From Lucinisca nassula (taxonomy: Eukaryota > Mollusca > Bivalvia > Lucinida > Lucinidae): a DNA stretch of 64,000 nucleotides. A program made the translations under genes and the position numbers. Positions 23,746 through 35,400 of this stretch are shown here, piece after piece. The stretch lies in contig CAUZLF010000205.1 of the NCBI GenBank assembly GCA_963580285.1, positions 53,565 through 117,564 on the forward strand, written 5' to 3'. A model generated the notes under the pieces. That model did no database searches. It saw nothing but the letters and a program-made list of their open reading frames with translations, and was not told the origin of the DNA. Position 1 is the first letter of the stretch; the number at the start of each line of letters is the position of its first letter.

Positions 23746-23873
23746 GAGGCCAGGTAATGCACAAACAGACCTGCTCAGCTACACAGACTAGCAAAAGTCT
23801 TGACATTTTAGATAAAGAAACCATCCAAGCAGTAAACACTAGGGTGGTGATCAGATTGTGCAGATGTGCAGGC

Positions 23874-24180
23874 CGGCCCCCGCCCATCGGGGCTTGAAGA
23901 AAAAGATGGGCTGCATGATGCTTCCAAGCAGAGCTGAAGCTAACCGCACACGAGCACTGGTAAACCGCTTAGAGGATCTAAGCCTGCCCAGGTAAAGTAG
24001 TGAGAGTCGGACCATCCATGCTTATAAACCCTATTGATTTCATTGGGCGACAGGTCTTGAGATGTCATTTCATCTCAATGTTGGGTAAAAGTTCCACAAA
24101 ATTGGAAGCAACGTCTCCAAAATGACCTATACAGTGTTGACAGGGACGTTAAACCTCAAATCAACCAAACAACCAAATAT
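23874..24180 (+). repeat. S2 dispersed repeat, full length
   Basis: It runs from GGCCCCCGCCCATCGGGGCT through GGGCGACAGGTCTTGAGATG to the tail GGGACGTTAAACCTCAAATC with an AACC/AAAC repeat. Confidence 0.88.
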
Positions 24181-24299
24181 GTGCAGGCAATCTGCACCTG
24201 TGTCATTTACAAGTGGCAAAAACAGGGGTTTTCTTAAAACATGGCACATGTATTTTCAGTCTGCATTTGATTGAAGATTTATTACAAAATTATATGCCC

Positions 24300-24512
24300 T
24301 TAACCCTTATCTTGCTGAATATTCATTTAAGCCACACCCATTTCTGTCTATCAACCAATCAAATTACTTGATGTAATTTATTGCTATAAATTCATAAACT
24401 GAATGCCAAACAGTGTAGATCCTGATCAGATGGCTTCTTCAGAAGCCATCTGATCTGGATCTACACTGTTTGCAAAGATAGGGGTTGTCGTGAACAGCAA
24501 GATAAGAGTTAA
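24300..24512. mobile_element. M1 MITE
   Basis: Full-length; read on minus it gives the [12 protein letters not shown] peptide seen in chance ORFs of this family. Confidence 0.9.
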
Positions 24513-24839
24513 TAATATTGTAAACCAGTTAATTTTCAGGGCTAGATCTTTGTTTAGTTTTTCCAATCCCAATGATTCCTGTAGTGAGTTTTTGCAAACC
24601 ACATTCCACATTCCATGTCTACTGTAAAATTATTATTATAAGTCACTATTTCCCATCAACTTCTTTTATTGCTTTTCTGTTGTTTTTTTTTTGTTGTTGT
24701 TTTTTTTTTCGTTCATGAAAATTCTCAAAACTTTATCACTCGTAAAATTAAACTGGTTTACAGTAGTCAGCTGTTTCCTGTACAAAAATATAGCTGTTCC
24801 ATATGTAAAGCATACAAAAATATTGACAACAACAACATA

Positions 24840-25290
24840 TGCAGAATGGATACACCTTGGAGATTTTTCCCGCCATTTTTAAAAGGGAGACAACTTTTAT
24901 GACTTCCTGTTCCATTCCCTGTACAAACAGTCCCATCCGAAAAGGGGTCTACACTAAAAGGAAAGAATTTGCTCCTATGGAGCAAATTCTTTTCTTTTAG
25001 TGTAGACCCCTAAACAGGTGGGCAGCAAATGTTTTGGTTTCTTCCCTTGAAAGCACATCCAAGGATGAAAACCTGTCATTATTGCTGTGACATCAGAAAC
25101 ATTTGACAGGTGGCCAGTTCAATTTAACGAATTTTAATATTTTCCTGAGGAGCAAATTGTTTCATTTAGGAATAGACCCCTTATTCCGCAGGAAAGAATT
25201 TATAGAAAAATGAAGAGTAAGTCCAGATAGTTGTCTCCCTCAGAAAAATGGCGAAAAAATCTGCCAGGTGTATCCATTAAGTGTAAGCAG
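24840..25290. mobile_element. M6 MITE, expanded and diverged
   Basis: GGATACACCTTGGAGATTTT ... CCAGGTGTATCCATTAAG, with the GGAAAGAATTTGCTCC hairpin at 24960-24995 and a second arm at 25145-25195. Confidence 0.75.
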
Positions 25291-26050
25291 GCTGAATAAG
25301 CATAAAGACAAGCATCACAGCTAGCCTTGGTGAAGCCATTCTAACAAATACCCACAACATAATTTTCTAATAAGAAATAAACAATTTCATCAACACACAC
25401 CCCCAACACACACACACACCCTTTTATCTGGAGGTGTGACATCTAAGAGCAATTCAGGTATTGTTTGGCACACATGAATGAATACAATAATAATGCCATG
25501 AAAATGTAAGTATGGTACTCGTAAAACTGGAACTCAGTTATTGTGAACCAACAGCTGGTATAATCCGGAACCAGGAAGTCTGAATAGTCACAGTTCAATG
25601 GCTCAACTACCCTTGAAACATGCAAATTTGATTTTGAATACACCGTACTACATGTTTATCTTCCTAAAATTCTGTAAATAAAAGGTATATTGTCCTTCCT
25701 GCTTCCTTGACTGGTGCAATGAGAAACTCTCTGTAGCTGAAGGTACCAGCTAAAACAAATCTTCAAGGTCCCAGACATGTTTTGAGCCACTGAAGAGCAA
25801 CTGTAGGTCCTCGCCAAGGCTTCTTTTACCCTGAATAGCAATGGCAGTGATTGCAGAAAATAAAAAGAGGATCTTACATGAGTGGTGGTTTCATATTAAA
25901 ACATGAAAAGAGCCTCTGGATTCTTTTTAACATTTAACAATTTTAATCGGATTTTAGTGCCAAAGAAGTTCAAAATAATTTCAATAGAAACAAACACAGA
26001 CAGCATCATAACATTTCTTGCCAGAAACCAGGTATTATTACATGTGTTGT
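25291..26050. other. No recognised feature
   Basis: A short CA-rich stretch at 25395-25421. No supported gene. Confidence 0.5.
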
Positions 26051-26160
26051 TACGAGGGGAGTTCAGTAAGTTCGTAAAACTCGATGTTTAACCCACAGAA
26101 TGGAAGATGGTTTCAACATTATTTTTCAATATAATCCCCCTTTACTTCAATACATTTGGC

Positions 26161-26467
26161 AGCCGGCCTTGGTAGCTCAGTCGGATGTGCGTATGATTGG
26201 TCATCAGGACGAGGGTTCGAATCCTGCCGGGTTGGGCAAAATTCTTTCGAGGAGATTGATCATGAAATCTTTTCTATGGTTATTCTCTCCCTTCCACTGA
26301 TTCAAGAAGGGCTGTTGTCAGTTTCTGGCGAAAGAATGTGCACTGTACTGGTTAACCACTTCAGTATAAGCCTGCCCAGGAAAAGTGTGGATAGGTAAAC
26401 TGACAGGCTAAAAAATGACCTAAAATAGTGTTGACTGGGCCATTAACCTCCAGTGCAAACAAACAAA
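26161..26467 (+). mobile_element. tRNA-derived SINE (family S1) inside mariner
   Basis: It begins with a tRNA-like head (GGTAGCTCAGTCGG A box; GGGTTCGAATCC B box) and ends in a CAAA-repeat tail. It is flanked by 14-bp target duplications TCAATACATTTGGC (26147-26160) and TCAATGCATTTGGC (26468-26481), with one mismatch. The body contains the family-specific AAGCCTGCCCAGGAAAAGTG region. Confidence 0.93.
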
Positions 26468-27462
26468 TCAATGCATTTGGCCCACTTTTCTTTTAAGCAG
26501 TCTACGCCTTTGAAATAAAAGTCATCTATTTGGTCCTCAAACCAAGCCTCTGTAGCAGCTTTGAGCTCATCATCAACCTGAAATCTTGGTCCACACAAGT
26601 GGAACTTCAAATTTTGAAACATATAATAATCACTTTGGGCCAGGTCTGGACTGTATGGTGTGTGATTTTACTGCTCGAACTTGCACTCACGAATAGCCGC
26701 TTGTGCAACTCTGGACATGTGCACAGTGGCATTATCATGCAAAAGAAGTACATCAGCAGCTAGCTTTTCCCTTGTTTTTCTTTAATAGCAACCCTTAATT
26801 GTTTTATGACATTAGCATAGTATTCTCCTGTAATTGAAGCATCAGCTGGCTTGTAATCTATCAATATAATCCCTTTGGAGTCCCAAAACACCGCGGCAAT
26901 TACCTTGCCAGCTGATGGTTGGGTACGATGGTGGGGGTGAACCAGGGCGCTTCCATTGCATGCACTCATTTTTAGTATCTTGGTCTCAGTGGTGAAGCCA
27001 AGTTTCATCTCCTGTTACAAGACGAGTGTGAATTGCATTGTTCTGCATTGGAACTGTACACTTCCAGAAGTTCTTGACTTGACTCCACCCTTTGCTGACG
27101 ATCTTGCATCTTCAGATTTCTGGGTACCCACCTGGAAGATACTCTTGACATGCCTAAATGTTCATGGATTACAGTGTAAACACTTCCATTAGAAATACCA
27201 CACCCTGAAGCAAGTTCAGCAACTTTGAATTGGCGATTGTTTAGCACAAGCCTCTCAACATGGTTGATCATCTCCTCTCTGATGACATCAGCAGGGCGAC
27301 CTGGCCTTGGGTCATCTTCTAAGGAGTCTCACCCACGTTAACATTCTGCTGACCACTTTGCCACTGTGGAATATTTTGGGCTTCTATCACTATACTCATC
27401 AGCCATACGCCGATGGATTTCTTTGGCCTTTGCACCCTCCATAGTGAGGAACTTTATGACTG

Positions 27463-27465
<3 letters not shown>

Positions 27466-27557
<92 letters not shown>
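27466..27557. repeat. (GT)n microsatellite
   Basis: About 45 uninterrupted GT units. It is the 3' tail of the minus-strand S3 SINE. The long VCVCVC and HTHTHT reading frames across it are artefacts. Confidence 0.97.
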
Positions 27558-27879
27558 TGAGTTCGGGCTTAACGTCGCTTTCAACAATTTTTCAGTCAAA
27601 TCACGACGGTGTCTGGTTGCGACAGGGAGCTCAATGCTCACTTTTATAGTGCTGCCTCACTGAAGTATCATGTCCCAAAGACATTACATGATACCACACC
27701 CAGTCACATTACCCTGACACTGGGTCGACCAGTCCTAGCTCTACCCCATAAATCTGAGTGTCATGCGAGGAGCAGCTAGTACCATTTTTAACGACTTTGG
27801 TATGTCGCGGCCCGGGATCGAACCCGTGACCTCCTGTTCCCCGGAGCGGACACTCTACCAACCGAGCTATCTGGGCTGG
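27468..27879 (-). mobile_element. tRNA-derived SINE (family S3) with (AC)n tail, inside mariner
   Basis: On the minus strand the head reads AGATAGCTCGGTTGGTAGAG (A box) and GGGTTCGATCCC (B box), and the 3' tail is a CA microsatellite (27468-27557, GT on plus). Perfect 15-bp target duplications TTTATGACTGCTCTG lie at 27453-27467 and 27880-27894. The insertion interrupts the transposase N-terminus. Confidence 0.93.
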
Positions 27880-28224
27880 TTTATGACTGCTCTGAACTCA
27901 ATATTCTGACTTTCCATTTTTACCTATGGGTATAGGTTTTCAAACAAAAAGTAAGAGCAAACAATGTATGTGTTGACTGAACAACTGTTATCATTCAACT
28001 GATAAAGGTTTATACTGCACAAAAATGAAAAAAGAAATCATGATTTATACAGAAAAATACCGAGTTCTAGGAATTAATTGAACTCCCCTCGTATATCACT
28101 TTTATGACATGACATTATCTGATATACAGCAATGCTATCATATGATAAAGTCAAACACTTTGAACTAAAGGTACCATCTTTAACCCGAAATATAAACACC
28201 AAAAAGTCATAAAATTAAAATTAG

Positions 28225-28360
28225 TCTGAGCAAACAGTGTAGAACCAGATCAGACTGTTCCTAGTCTGCACTATTTACCACTGAACTAATATGTTTCTGG
28301 CCAAAATGTATGATGACAGCCATAAGGGTCGTTAAAAGGTGTCCAAACATTTAGGGTAAA
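28225..28360. mobile_element. M7 MITE, degenerate
   Basis: GTCTGAGCAAACAGTGTAGA, CAGATCAGACTGTTCC and AGGTGTCCAAACATTTAGGG remain. Confidence 0.65.
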
Positions 28361-28540
28361 TATATTTACATACTTTTAAAAATAGTTTAGTCTTTAAAAT
28401 CACTGGCCTTGTAAAATATGTTAATGAACACTTTTTAATGAGCTGTCTGTTTCAAAATGATCACTTTTTCTACATCCTCTTTGTGAAGAAACCTCCAAAA
28501 ACAGACTTTTCTGAACACAGATCTAGTTTCTTTATATATA

Positions 28541-28743
28541 TTAATCCTTGTCCTGCTTTGCACCTCCCACTGCTGACTCACAACCAATCAAATTACTTGA
28601 TTAAATGTATTCATTCAATTCACAAACTGCATGACAAACAGTGTAGATCCAGATCAGATGGCTTCTTCAGAAGCCATCTGATCTGGATCTACATTGTTTG
28701 CAAATGCAGGGGTTATTGTGTTCAGCACTTGAGACTAGGCTTA
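28541..28743. mobile_element. M1 MITE, diverged ends
   Basis: Hairpin GTGTAGATCCAGATCAGATG / CATCTGATCTGGATCTACA is essentially perfect; termini are decayed. Confidence 0.85.
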
Positions 28744-29050
28744 AAGCACCCTATTATAACATTTGTGGCTGCCATCTTTCTGTCTACTTTCAGTTCTGAT
28801 ACAGGGAAAGATATAGCGGTTCTCACAAGTGTCATCATTTATATGAATATGAGTCAAGCTTTTGGCGAGTTTCATAAATTTCATATGCAATGACCACAAA
28901 TGTGAGGTTCGCTTCATCATATGACATTTGTTCTTTCTGTCATAGCTTTGGCAGAAATCATACGGCGTAATGACATTTTGCAATGTTGTTATTTGGTATT
29001 ACATATGGAAATATGTGTGTTACAACACTGCTTTCCTCGTTAGTCATATA
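28744..29050. other. No recognised feature
   Basis: No homology seen; the open frame crossing 28438-28893 is mostly M1 sequence. Confidence 0.4.
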
Positions 29051-31285
29051 ACAAGAGGGCCCAGAGGGCCCTGTTTCGCTCACCTGAATGTCACTGTCTC
29101 TAGTACATTCTATTTTTAGCTCTGGTCGCCATCTTATTTATCAGAGTGGAACGATCTTAGCTATTTTGGTAGGGTGTCACCTAGGCAACATTCCTTTGAA
29201 GTTTGAATCAAATTGACACAAGGGTTTAGGAAGAGTTCGCATTTGAAGCAAATTTACCATGTTTTTCTATTTTTAGCTCTGGTGGCCATATTGTTCATCG
29301 GAGAGAGACCATTTTAGCTATTTTGGTAGAGAGTCATCTGAGCAACATTCCTATGAAGTTTGAATGCAATTGGCCCAAGGATACAGGAGGAGTTGTCGTT
29401 TGAAGAATTTTTCTATTTTTAGCCCTGGTGGCCATCTTGTTTATCGGAGTGGAATGATTTTAACTATTTTGGTAGGGAGTCACCTGGGCAACTTTCCTGT
29501 GAAGTTTGAATCAAATTTACAATGTTTTTCTATTTTTAGCTCTGGTGGCCATTTTGTTCATCAGAGCGGGATCAGTTTAGCTAATATGGTAGAGGGTCAA
29601 CGACATAATATTCCTGTGAAGTTTGAATCAAATTGGCCCAAGAGGTAAGGAGGAATTGTCGTTTGAAGAATTTTTCTATTTTTAGCTCTGGCAGCCATCT
29701 TGTTAGTCAGAGCGGAACAATTTTAGCTCTTTTGGTAGGGAGTCAACCACATAATAGTCCTGTGAAGTTTGAATCATATTGACCCAAGGGGTAAAGAGGA
29801 GTTGTCGTTTGAAGATTTTTTTCTATTTTTAGCTCTGGCGGCCATCTTGTTTGCCGCATTGAAAGATTTTAGCTATTTTGGTAGGGAGTCACCTAACTAA
29901 CATTCCTGTGAAGTTTGAATCAGTGAGTGAGTTTTAGTTTTACGTCCCACCAACAGCTAAGGTCATACGGAGACGGGACCTCGGTTTAAAGACTCATCCG
30001 AAAGTCTGGAGAAGCCCGGGATCGATCCTGCGATCCCTGGTTTACAAGGCGAGTAGCGTAACCACTGCACCACGGAGGCTTCTGAAGTTTGAATCAAATT
30101 GGCCCAAGGGTAGAGGAGGAGTTCGCGTTTTGACGTAAATTTACTAAGTTTTTCTGTTTTTAGCTATGGCGGCCATTTTGCTCATCAGAGCGTAAACGTT
30201 TTAGCCATTTTGGTAGTGGGTCATCTAAGCAACATTCCTATGAAGTTTGAATGAAATTGGCCCAAGGGTAAAGGATGAGTAGTCGTTTGAAGATTTTTTC
30301 TATTTTTACCTCTGGCGGCCATCTTGTTAGTCAAAGGAATGATTTTAGCTATTTCTTTAGGGAATCACCTACATAACATTCCTGTGAAGTTTGAATCAAA
30401 TTGGCCCAAGGGTTAAGGAGGAGTTCGTGTTTGAAGCAAATTTACGATGTTTTTCTATTTTAAGCTATGGTGGCCATTTTGCTCATCATCAAAGAATCTT
30501 TTCAGCTATTTTGGTAGATGGTCACCTGAGCAACATTCCTATAAAGTTTGAATAAAATTGGCCCAAGGGTACAGGAGGAATTGTCGTTTAAAGATTTTTT
30601 CTATTTTTAGCTCTGGCGGCCATCTTGTTTGTCAGAGCACAACAATTTTAGCTATTTATGTCGGGAGTCATTTGGGCAACATTCCTGTGAAGTTTGAATC
30701 AAACTGGCCCAAGGGTTGAGGAGGAGTTTGTGTTTGAAGCAAATTTACGATATTTTTCTATTTTTAGCTAAAGCGGCCATTTTGCTCATCAGAGCAATAC
30801 TATTTTAGCTATTTTAGTAGAGGGTCACCTAAGCAACATTCCTATGAAGTTTGAATAAATTTGGCCAAAGGGTACAGGAGGAGTTGTCGTTTAAAGAAGT
30901 TTCTATTTTTAGCTCTGGTGGCCATATTGTTCACCTGAGCGGAACCGTTTTAGCTATTTTGGTAGAGGGTCACCTAATCAACATTCCTATAAAGTTTGAA
31001 TGAAATTGGCCTTAAGGTACAGGAGAAGTTGTCGTTTAAAGATTTTTCTATTTTTAGCTCTGGCGGCCATCTTGTTCAGCGGAGCGGAACAATTTTAGCT
31101 ATTTTTGTAGAGGGTCACCTCAGCAATATTCCTATGAAGTTTTATTGAAATTGGCTCAAGGGTTTAGGAGGAGTTAGCATTTAAAGCAAATTGTTGACGC
31201 CGCACGACACACGACTCACGACGGACGACGGACATTGACCGATCACAATAGCTCACCATGAGCACTTCGTGCTCAGGTGAGCTAA
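29051..31285 (+). mobile_element. Helentron-like element, family B, units of about 145 bp
   Basis: It has the same type of 5' end (ACAAGAGGGCCCAGAGGGCC then TCGCTCACCTGA) and 3' end (CGACGGACGACGGAC, hairpin GAGCAC TTC GTGCTC, GGTGAGCTAA) as family A, but a different core monomer (TTTAGCTCTGGCGGCCATCT ... GTGAAGTTTGAATCAAATTG), about 13 copies. It is interrupted by an S5 SINE. Confidence 0.85.
29923..30082 (-). mobile_element. tRNA-derived SINE (family S5) inside a Helentron-like element
   Basis: On the minus strand: GCCTCCGTGGTGCAGTGGTT (A box), GGATCGATCCC (B box), ending GGTGGGACGTAAAACTAAAA. Perfect 14-bp target duplications TGAAGTTTGAATCA lie at 29909-29922 and 30083-30096. Confidence 0.92.
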
Positions 31286-31431
31286 TAAAAAGGGCAGTAT
31301 TTTATGGCGAATGAATACATCCTTGAAGAGTATAGGAGTTAGCTTGCCCAAGCTACCGTATGTGAATCACACTTCTGGCTTAAAAAGATACATGTACGGC
31401 ACAGCTCCAGGTAAGGAGGCAAAACAAGGTG

Positions 31432-31650
31432 GCCGTAATGATCCTAAGTATTAGGACATAGAGGCCTAAGCAAACAGTGTAGACCCAGATCAGACTGTTC
31501 CTTCAGGAGCAGCCTGATCAGGGTCTACACTGTTTGCCATTCCTTCTCCACCTTTTGGACTCCTTGGTAAATCGAGAAACAAACCTGTTAAATTTTAGGA
31601 GAATTACAGCAAGTCCTCAATGTGTCCAAATTTTTAAGATTTTTACTGTA
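31432..31650. mobile_element. M7 foldback MITE
   Basis: GTAATGATCCTAAGTATTAG start, hairpin at 31482-31530, ATTTTTACTGTA end. Confidence 0.87.
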
Positions 31651-31852
31651 ATCAAGGGATATTTTTTCTCATTTCTACATATAAACAAGTTGTTGGTACT
31701 TTTTAGGATTGCCTCAATGAGACAAACCTAATAAGTACCCATAACGTATGTTGCACCAAACCTATGTTATGGGTACTTGTTAGAATCACCTCACTGAGGC
31801 GATTCTAACAAGTACCCATAACATATAATAACTTTCTAACAGGAAATGAGGA
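31650..31852. mobile_element. M3 foldback MITE, two hairpins
   Basis: Two successive hairpins of the GGGTACTTGTTAGAATCACC type flank TATGTTGCACCAAACCTATG. Confidence 0.85.
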
Positions 31853-31856
31853 TTTT

Positions 31857-32145
31857 GATTTGAATTGCGGTTAAATGTCCCAATCAACACTATTTAGATC
31901 ATTTTGGAGACGTTGTTTACAAGTTTGTGGGACTTTTACTTGACATTGAGCTGAAATGACATCTCAAGCCCGGCCGCCCAATAAAACCAAAAGGCTTATA
32001 TGCATTGGACAGTCTGACTCACATCGCTTTGCCTGGGCACGCTAAGTCATTCTAAGCCGTTTACCACTACTCTAGTGTGGTCAGTTTCAGCTCTGCATGG
32101 AAGCTCAATGCAACACAATCTATTTCTCCAAGCCCTGATGGGTGG
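31857..32145 (-). repeat. S2 dispersed repeat in the NDST 3' flank
   Basis: A reversed S2 copy that starts 73 bases past the NDST stop codon, so it may supply part of the 3' UTR. Confidence 0.85.
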
Positions 32146-32217
32146 GGGCAAACAGGAAATAAGGAAAATTATCCTTGTAGCTCTTCTTTATCTGAACCTA
32201 TGCATGTATTTCCAACA

Positions 32218-32434
32218 TCATTCTTTCAACTCTTCTACAAGCCACTCAGGTTTATCCATATTTATCCTATCTAACAGTTTTGACAGAGCCACATTATATT
32301 TGTTATAGAATTGTTTTAAATATTCCTCTGATGGAGTATCTATTGGAGGGTACTGTCGACCTTTGCTCTTTCCAAGACACTTTGTTTTGTCCCCAGATAC
32401 AACCTGGCAGAAAAATCCTTTCTTCGAATCAAAC
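32218..32434 (-). CDS. NDST: NDST last coding exon and stop
   Basis: This exon has 217 coding nt. The acceptor is GGCTATTTCAG, the first G completes the split Arg codon, and the stop TGA is at 32220-32218. It encodes [20 protein letters not shown], then [10 protein letters not shown], ending [10 protein letters not shown]. The two cysteines match the conserved NDST disulfide, and the CLGKSKGR loop contacts PAPS. The 3' UTR runs into a SINE at 31857-32145. I did not pick out a clear AATAAA site before it. Confidence 0.95.
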
Positions 32435-35400
32435 CTGAAATAGCCAGAAAGATGTAATGAAAGTTAAAGGGAATGGATACACCTTCAGGGAAGGCAACTC
32501 CTGCAAAAGTATTTTGTCTCCCATGTCAAAAGGGGTCAACTCTTAAAGGAAAGAATTTGCTCCTAAGGAGCAAATTCTTTCCTTTAAGAGTAGACCCCTT
32601 TTTCCGCGGGGAAAGAGTTCATGGTAAAGTTAACAGAAAGTCCCGAAAGTTGTCTCCCTTTGAAAAATGGCAGACAAAACTGTCAAGTGTTCCCATTCCC
32701 CTTAAACAACTCTCACATGGATGGCTCTTTTACCATGGCTAATTCAAACTAGTTCTGGAGTCCCTATAAATTTCTTCATATTGCTGCAGATATCCATATA
32801 TCATGGGTAAGTTATGGAGGTTTGTTTGATTTTATCTTGAAAAGGGATGCTGTGTGTACTCAACAGATGATGATGATGATGATTTTGTGTTTAATGAAAT
32901 CCTCTTTGTGGGTCATAGGCGTCAAACAATTTATGATCAAGAAGTGTTAAGTACTACTAGGATGCCGAGAGAGTACTCATTGGAATCATCTCTGTGAAGT
33001 GATTCTAACGAGTGCATATAGCATTCCTTTATCCTAATGGTCTGGCACTTTGATTAACCCTAAGTAGTTTGAACTACCACGATCTGAAAGGTCCAAAGTC
33101 ATTAAAGTTCAAATTCATTTTGTAAACTGGCTCACTTGATGACATCTTTAAGCCAGTTTGACATAATAATGAAAAAATGTGTGAAAGACATAATGTGGTG
33201 ATAGCACTTGGAATTGTTCCCGAAAATTTACTCCAAATCTCCATAAAATCATGTCAGATGCATGAGGCAATTTAATAAATACATATTTTATGGAGTAATG
33301 ATTAAATTTTTTAAAGCTAATGCTTGGTATCATTCTCCTCTGAACAAGTTTAACAAGGATTGTGATTTGCATTAACTTTATCTGCATATGAAAGCATGCG
33401 TTTTACTCTTATCTGAATCTGAGGGCATGCATTTTTCCATCAACACCTTATCTAAATCAGAAAGCATGTGTTATACCTTATCTGAATCTGAAAGCATGCA
33501 TTTTTCTGTTATCTGAATCTGAAAGTATGCCTTTTTCCATCAAAACCTTATCTGAAACTGCAAGTATGCATGTTACTCTTATCTGAATCTGAAAGCATGC
33601 ATTTTACACTATCTGAATCTAAAAGCATGCATTTTACTCTTATCTGAGCCTGAAAGCATGCATTTTCCATTAACACCTTATCTGAATCTGCAAGCATGCG
33701 TTTTACTCTATCTGAATCTGAGGTAATGGCTTAACCGGGGTAATGTTCCAACTGAGGTAATGGCCAAATATGACTGACTCAGTATGAGAAGATAGATAGA
33801 TAGATAGAAAGCATGCACTTTACTCTATTTGAACCTGAAAGCATGCATTTTTCCATTACATCTTTGAACCTGAAAGCATGCATTTTTCCATTACTTATAC
33901 GAACCTTAAAGCATGCACTTTGCCATTACTTATTTGAACCTGAAAGCATGCATTTTACCATTACCATATCTGGATCTGAAAGCATGCATTTTACCATTAC
34001 CATATCTGGATCTGAAAGCATGCATTTTACCATTACCATATCTGGATATGAAAGCATGCATTTTACCATTACCATATCTGGATTGGAAAACATGCATTTT
34101 CTTGGATCTGAAAGCATGCATTTTTCCATTACTTATACGAACCTTAAAGCATGCATTTTACCATTACCATATCTGGATCTGAAAGCATGCATTTTACCAT
34201 TACCATATCTGGATCTGAAAGCATGCATTTTACCATTACCATATCTGGATTGGAAAGCATGCATTTTACCATTACCATATCTGGATTGGAAAGCATGCAT
34301 TTTACCATTACCATATCTGGATTGGAAAACATGCATTTTCTTGGATCTGAAAGCATGCATTTTTCCATTACCATATCTGGATTGGAAAGCATGCATTTTA
34401 CCATTACCTTATCTAGATCTGAAAACATGCATTTTGTCATTACCTTATTTTTTCATTATAATCAAAGTATGGTTCAATCCTAAGAAATTTCTGTAGTTTA
34501 TCCATGACCTCTACTGGCTCATCTTTCAACATGTCACCATCTATGATGTGTAGCTGAAATATAATGTGTATTTTGGTTTCAATTATTTTTCATAACAAAA
34601 TTGCACGTCTAAAGTGAAAGCCATATTATACCCACACAAAAATTTATAGATTATACAGAAACTAGAGCTGCCGCCTAACGGGCGCCAATTATACCCCCGC
34701 ATGCGTTGTCCGACAAATTTTTACAAGTATTTGACCTTGAGGAAGGTCAACGTAAAGGTCAAGGTCAGGTTTGTGTATATCAATCTTAAGTACTAGTGGC
34801 AAGGTGTGTGGTGTGTGAATATTAAAGAAATCGGTCAAAGAATAAGGAAGTTATGAGCAATGTTAAAGTTTTTTGTAACGGACCGACGACAAATTTTTAC
34901 AAGTATTTGACCTTGAGGAAGGTCAACGTAAAGGTCAAGGTCAGGTTTGTGTATATCAATCTTAAGTACTAGTGGCAAGGTGTGTGGTGTGTGAATATTA
35001 AAGGAATCGGTCAAAGAATAAGGAAGTTATGAGCAATGTTAAAGTTTTTTGTAACGGACCGACAACAGACACCGACGACAGACGAAAAGCTGACTCCTAT
35101 ATACCCCCTTCAAACTTCGTTTGCGGGGGTATAAAAATGACAATGAATGGTCATTTTTGTGTATAATCTTTTAGAATTTATATCCATCTATAGAGTTATA
35201 TACACTACAACCTCTTTATAACATTATTAACCCCTATCTTGCTGAATATTCATTTAAGTCACACCCATTTCTGTCTATCAACCAATCAAATTACTTTATG
35301 TAATTTATTATTACAAATTCATAAACGGAATACCAAACAGTGTAGATCCTGATCAGATAGCTTCTTCAGAAGCCATCTGATCTGGATCTACACTGTTTGC

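Larger units (their letters stand above)
26482..27915 (-). pseudogene. Mariner transposase relic
   Basis: On the minus strand the fragments read MESQNIEFRAVIKFLTMEGA (helix-turn-helix start), the second helix-turn-helix FKVAELASGCGISNGSVYTV, HEHLGMSRVSSRWVPRNLKM, and the catalytic core piece QPSAGKVIAAVFWDSKGIIL followed by GEYYANVIKQLRVAIKEK. These are characteristic mariner transposase motifs. The reading is broken by stops near YSTVAKWSAEC, by frameshifts, and by a SINE after the first 15 or so codons. The C-terminal part (26482-26760) is very degraded. It encodes no active enzyme. Confidence 0.9.
26053..28091 (-). mobile_element. Mariner-family DNA transposon, inactive, broken by two SINEs
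   Basis: Terminal inverted repeats of about 30 bp begin CGAGGGGAGTTCA at 26053 and end TGAACTCCCCTCG at 28091, each flanked by the TA target duplication typical of Tc1/mariner. The length is 2.04 kb; about 1.3 kb remains after removing the SINE insertions at 26161-26467 and 27468-27879. Orientation is minus. Stop codons and frameshifts in the transposase show it is dead. Confidence 0.93.

Noticed and set aside
24426..24611. Small protein with [12 protein letters not shown] on minus, and a similar one at 53799-53981
   Set aside because: Both come from the M1 MITE hairpin; the same peptide recurs wherever M1 occurs.
27366..27663. Cys-Val and His-Thr repeat proteins
   Set aside because: Translations of the (GT)n tail of a SINE.
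27800..27875. Functional tRNA genes at the SINE heads
   Set aside because: A and B boxes are present but cloverleaf arms are not intact and each is followed by a SINE body and tail.
28438..28893. 151-codon open frame on plus
   Set aside because: Half of it is M1 sequence; no domain, no splice context.
254..31285. CRISPR-like arrays
   Set aside because: Direct repeats here are contiguous 145-176 bp monomers with no unique spacers, in an animal genome.
33813..34496. 227-codon open frame on plus with [12 protein letters not shown] repeats
   Set aside because: It is the 36-bp minisatellite read through; frames are open on both strands because 36 is a multiple of three, and it overlaps the antisense of NDST exon f.
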